Shown piece after piece: positions 60,977 to 64,000 of a stretch of DNA of 64,000 nucleotides. The position numbers and the translations under genes were made by a program. The DNA lies in assembly GCF_002139935.1 (NCBI RefSeq), contig NZ_CP015578.1, forward strand, positions 1,530,555 through 1,594,554, read 5' to 3'. The notes under the pieces were generated by a model. It worked only from the letters and a program-made list of their open reading frames with translations. It was not told the origin of the DNA and made no database searches. The first letter of the stretch is position 1, and each line of letters starts with the position of its first letter. The stretch comes from Campylobacter lanienae NCTC 13004 (GTDB taxonomy: Bacteria; Campylobacterota; Campylobacteria; Campylobacterales; Campylobacteraceae).

Positions 60977-63355
60977 ATGAAAGTTATAAAAAGAAATGGC
61001 AGAACTGAAGAGTTAGACATATCTAAAATCAAAAAATACACAAGTGAAGCCGTAGCCGGACTAGATAATGTCAGCTTAAGCGAGCTTGAAGTTGATGCGA
61101 AAATTCAATTTCGTGATAATATCACAACTGAAGAGATCCAACAAACTCTCATCAAAACCGCAGTTGATAAGATAGATATCGATCGCCCTAACTGGACCTT
61201 TGTCGCAGCTAGGCTATTTTTGTATGATTTGTATCACAAAGCAACTGGATTTAGCGGATATAATAGCCTTGAAAATTATCTAATCAAGGGTGAAAAAGAG
61301 GGCAGAATCTTGCTTGGTTTAAAAGAAAAATATGATCTTGATGATCTAAACAACTATATAAAACCAGAGCGAGATATGCAATTTACATATCTTGGGATTA
61401 AAACTCTATATGATAGATATCTTATAAAAGACAAAAATGGCAAACCTATAGAGCTACCGCAACAGATGTTTATGGCGATCGCTATGTTTTTGGCTCAAAA
61501 TGAGCTAGATTCTCAAGGTTGGGCGAAAAAATTTTACGATATCATAAGCAAATTTGAAGTAATGCTAGCAACTCCAACTCTCTCAAATGCTAGAACCACA
61601 AGGCACCAACTATCAAGCTGCTATGTTGGAAGCACTCCTGATAATATCGAAGGAATTTTTGATAGTTATAAAGAGATGGCTTTGCTCTCTAAATTTGGTG
61701 GTGGTATCGGCTGGGATTGGTGTAAAGTGCGTGCTATGGGCGGTAGCATTGATGGGCATAAAAACGCAGCTGGTGGGATAATACCATTTTTAAAAGTTAC
61801 AAACGATATCGCAGTTGCAGTCGATCAGCTAGGCACTAGAAAAGGCGCAATAGCAGTTTATATCGAGCCTTGGCATATGGATGTAAGCGACTTTTTGGAT
61901 CTTCGTAAAAACTCTGGCGAAGAGCGTCGCAGAGCTCATGAATTATTTCCGGCTTTGTGGATAAATGATCTTTTTATGAAAAGAGTGGAGAATAATGAGA
62001 GATGGACGCTATTTGATCCAGCTGATACGCCTGATCTTTGTGATCTATATGGCGATAAATTTGAAAAAAGATATCTAGAGTATGAAAATAACCAAGATAT
62101 CGCTAAAAGCGTAATCCAAGCCAAAGAGTTATGGAAGAAAATTCTTACAAGCTATTTTGAGAGTGGTATGCCGTTTTTATGCTTTAAAGATAGCGCAAAT
62201 AAGCTAAATCCAAATTCGCACAAAGGCATAATTAGAAGCTCAAATTTATGCACTGAAATCTTCCAAAATACTGAGCCCAATTACTATCAAACTAAGGTAA
62301 TCTACACAGATGGTAGCTATGATCTATTTGATGAAAATCTAGAAGTAACAGTTGATGGCGGATACACTAAAAAGGCTAAAAAAATTACCGCTTTAGATAG
62401 ATTAAACAACAAAGATATATTTATAGTAGAAAAAGGCTTAAAAGAGGGCAAAACCGCCGTTTGTAACCTAGCAAGTATAAATTTAAGCAAAATCAACACT
62501 CCTGAAGATATAGCAAGAGTTACACCAATAGCCATTAGAATGCTAGATAATGTTATAGATCTAAATTTCTACCCACATGCTAAGGTTAAACACACAAATT
62601 TAGCTAGTCGCTCAATAGGCTTAGGCGTTATGGGAGAGGCTGAAATGCTAGCTACAAAGCAGATACAATGGGGTAGCTACGAACACCTTGAAAAAATAGA
62701 TGAAATAATGGAAAATATCAGCTACAACGCCATTTACGCTTCATCAAATTTAGCCGTAGAAAAAGGAATTTATCCAGATTTTGCTGGCTCAAACTGGAGC
62801 AAAGGAATATTCCCAATAGACCTAGCAAATCCAAACGCCAAAGCCCTTGTTAATCGTGGTGGAAGTCTATTTGATGAAGGTAGTTGTGATTGGGCTAAAT
62901 TAAGAGAAAAAGTCAAAAAAGATGGTATAAGAAATGGCTATTTAATGGCTATAGCACCAACTTCAAGCATAAGTATATTAGTAGGAACGACCCAAACCAT
63001 CGAGCCAGTATATAAGCGAAAATGGTTTGAGCAAAATCTAAGCGGTATGACCCCTTGCGTAGTCCCAAATTTGAGCCCTGAAACTTGGCAATACTACACT
63101 CCAGCTTATGAGCTAGATCAAAGAGTCCTTATCAAAGCAGGAGCAATCCGCCAAAAATGGATAGATCAAGGTCAAAGTCTAAATATATTTATGAGTTTAG
63201 ATAAAGCTAGTGGAAAATATCTTAGCGATATATATATGCTTGCTTGGAGCTTAGGCGTGAAATCTACATACTATCTAAGAAGTGAAAGCCCAGACTCAAG
63301 CCACTTGGATAATAAACCAGTTGATCGTAGCATAGAGTGCGAGGGTTGTCAGTAA
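60977..63355 (+). CDS. nrdA: Ribonucleotide reductase class Ia, alpha subunit
   Basis: A 792-residue catalytic subunit making deoxynucleotides. An ATP-cone (about 1-90: MKVIKRNGRTEELDISKIKK) is followed by the ten-strand barrel with redox Cys in SSCYVGS, the catalytic loop SNLCTEIFQN (Asn-Cys-Glu) and paired Tyr near the C-terminus. The C-terminus ends ECEGCQ, the disulfide-relay pair. Partner NrdB is encoded at 27953 on the other strand. Ends at a hairpin shared with ruvC. Confidence 0.96.
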   Translation: MKVIKRNGRTEELDISKIKKYTSEAVAGLDNVSLSELEVDAKIQFRDNITTEEIQQTLIKTAVDKIDIDRPNWTFVAARLFLYDLYHKATGFSGYNSLENYLIKGEKEGRILLGLKEKYDLDDLNNYIKPERDMQFTYLGIKTLYDRYLIKDKNGKPIELPQQMFMAIAMFLAQNELDSQGWAKKFYDIISKFEVMLATPTLSNARTTRHQLSSCYVGSTPDNIEGIFDSYKEMALLSKFGGGIGWDWCKVRAMGGSIDGHKNAAGGIIPFLKVTNDIAVAVDQLGTRKGAIAVYIEPWHMDVSDFLDLRKNSGEERRRAHELFPALWINDLFMKRVENNERWTLFDPADTPDLCDLYGDKFEKRYLEYENNQDIAKSVIQAKELWKKILTSYFESGMPFLCFKDSANKLNPNSHKGIIRSSNLCTEIFQNTEPNYYQTKVIYTDGSYDLFDENLEVTVDGGYTKKAKKITALDRLNNKDIFIVEKGLKEGKTAVCNLASINLSKINTPEDIARVTPIAIRMLDNVIDLNFYPHAKVKHTNLASRSIGLGVMGEAEMLATKQIQWGSYEHLEKIDEIMENISYNAIYASSNLAVEKGIYPDFAGSNWSKGIFPIDLANPNAKALVNRGGSLFDEGSCDWAKLREKVKKDGIRNGYLMAIAPTSSISILVGTTQTIEPVYKRKWFEQNLSGMTPCVVPNLSPETWQYYTPAYELDQRVLIKAGAIRQKWIDQGQSLNIFMSLDKASGKYLSDIYMLAWSLGVKSTYYLRSESPDSSHLDNKPVDRSIECEGCQ

Positions 63356-63360
63356 AATTC

Positions 63361-63393
63361 GAATTTACCTAGTTGTAATTGCTAGGTAAATTC
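63361..63393. terminator. Bidirectional terminator between nrdA and ruvC
   Basis: GAATTTACCTAG and CTAGGTAAATTC form a perfect 12-bp stem with a 9-base loop between convergent genes. Confidence 0.8.
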
Positions 63394-63394
63394 A

Positions 63395-63862
63395 TTATTT
63401 TACATTAAAACTATGAGTTAAAGCTATTGCTATTGCATCGGTTATATCAAGTGGCTTTATCTCTTTATTTATCCCTAGCATCTTTTTTACCATAAATGCC
63501 ACTTGCTCTTTGGCTGCCTTTGCCTTGCCTGTGACGGCTTTTTTGATTTGAAGTGGGGTGTATTCACTAAATTCGCCATGAATTTGAAGTATTTTAAGAC
63601 TAAGAGCACCACGAAATTGAGCGAGTTTTAAGACGGTTTTTGGATTATGAGCATAAAATATATCTTCAATCGCCACCTCATCAATCTTATGCGTTTTAAA
63701 TATAAGATCTAGCCCTTCGCAAAGTTGGGTTATCTGATATTGTAAGCTATCTTGTTTGATCTTTATAAGTCCGGCTTCTATTAAGATCTTTTTATTACCG
63801 ACTTTTTCAACTATCGCATAACCGCAATTGCGCGTTCCAGGGTCTATTCCTAAGATTTTCAC
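63395..63862 (-). CDS. ruvC: Holliday junction resolvase RuvC
   Basis: A 155-residue RNase H-fold nuclease that cuts Holliday junctions. [20 protein letters not shown] carries the first catalytic Asp; [13 protein letters not shown] carries the Glu; and [14 protein letters not shown] the last acidic pair. The start is GTG at 63862 after AAAGGATATAT. In C. jejuni ruvC is the last gene before dnaA, which fits the DnaA-box-like sites just upstream. Confidence 0.95.
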   Translation of the reverse strand: MKILGIDPGTRNCGYAIVEKVGNKKILIEAGLIKIKQDSLQYQITQLCEGLDLIFKTHKIDEVAIEDIFYAHNPKTVLKLAQFRGALSLKILQIHGEFSEYTPLQIKKAVTGKAKAAKEQVAFMVKKMLGINKEIKPLDITDAIAIALTHSFNVK

Positions 63863-63877
63863 ATATATCCTTTTGAG

Positions 63878-63896
63878 TTATTCACATTTATTCACA
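63878..63896 (+). promoter_or_regulatory. Two DnaA-box-like sites (possible oriC edge)
   Basis: TTATTCACA occurs at 63878-63886 and 63888-63896, 10 bases apart in the same orientation, one helical turn. The sequence is one base from TTATCCACA and matches boxes used by epsilonproteobacterial DnaA. An AT-rich stretch follows to the window end. With ruvC adjacent, a dnaA gene just beyond 64000 is likely but not seen. Confidence 0.5.
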
Positions 63897-64000
63897 TTAG
63901 CAAAATTAAATTTAATTTTAAAACCGCTATAATACCATAATAAGTCATTTTTAATTAAATTTTTAGTAGAATATTAGCCAATAAATTTAAAGGGAAAGTA

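Overview
The window reads as a chromosome segment of a Campylobacter species outside the thermophilic jejuni/coli group, perhaps near fetus, hyointestinalis or lanienae. The genus call rests on low G+C, AAGGA-type ribosome binding sites, poly-G/C tracts in or before genes, and neighbourhoods known from Campylobacter and Helicobacter: ispDF / response regulator / ATP-sulfurylase-like / pgpA with mrp, and rsmA / rnj / sugar-phosphate isomerase with hisF / nucleosidase / rlmN. The species is not settled. I saw no rRNA or tRNA gene.

Layout. 1-1272: start of the S10 ribosomal protein operon (rpsJ, rplC, partial rplD; minus strand). 1417-4625: a variable locus bounded by a 62-bp direct repeat, with a decayed P-loop kinase gene, two small membrane proteins, a regulator fragment and, just outside, a methyltransferase gene split by a G9 tract. 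4861-8777: PepSY-TM protein, iron superoxide dismutase and a short autotransporter. 8974-14727: dnaE, a soluble chemotaxis receptor and a PAS sensor. 14830-21344: a seven-gene type II secretion/type IV pilus-like operon of the DNA-uptake (cts) type, whose first gene has an in-frame stop. 21363-24893: a subtilisin-like autotransporter protease. 25110-26660: accessory patch with a Fic/Doc toxin-antitoxin pair, an IS607-type transposase relic, an unknown gene and a restriction-enzyme relic. 26673-42192: housekeeping genes (pcm, nrdB, nicotinamide phosphoribosyltransferase, pgpA, ispDF, thiC, pabA/pabBC, mrp, truncated haemoglobin, a small phosphatase).

42117-50105 is an accessory island flanked by a ~105-bp direct repeat of the 5' end of the phosphatase gene. 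It carries MazEF, a GTPase whose promoter contains a G9 tract, a GTPase/VWA chimera, a sirtuin, relics of a DUF2779 protein and a BspA-like surface protein, and a fused DUF262-DUF1524 (GmrSD-like) nuclease; an Mrr-type endonuclease lies just outside the right repeat. The palindrome GAATTCTAGAATTC and near copies punctuate its intergenic gaps. It looks like a defence island built of exchangeable modules.

50111-64000 returns to conserved genes: rluB-like, kpsF/kdsD, rnj, rsmA, hisF, a nucleosidase, rlmN, purB, nrdA and ruvC. Two DnaA-box-like TTATTCACA sites after ruvC suggest the window ends near the dnaA/oriC region.

A recurring theme is switchable expression: tracts G9 (methyltransferase, OFF as read), C10 (kinase, ON), G9 and G7 abutting TATAAT boxes (GTPase, autotransporter), and G6 in a Shine-Dalgarno site. 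The competence-type operon suggests a route by which the patchy islands could have arrived; that link is inference.
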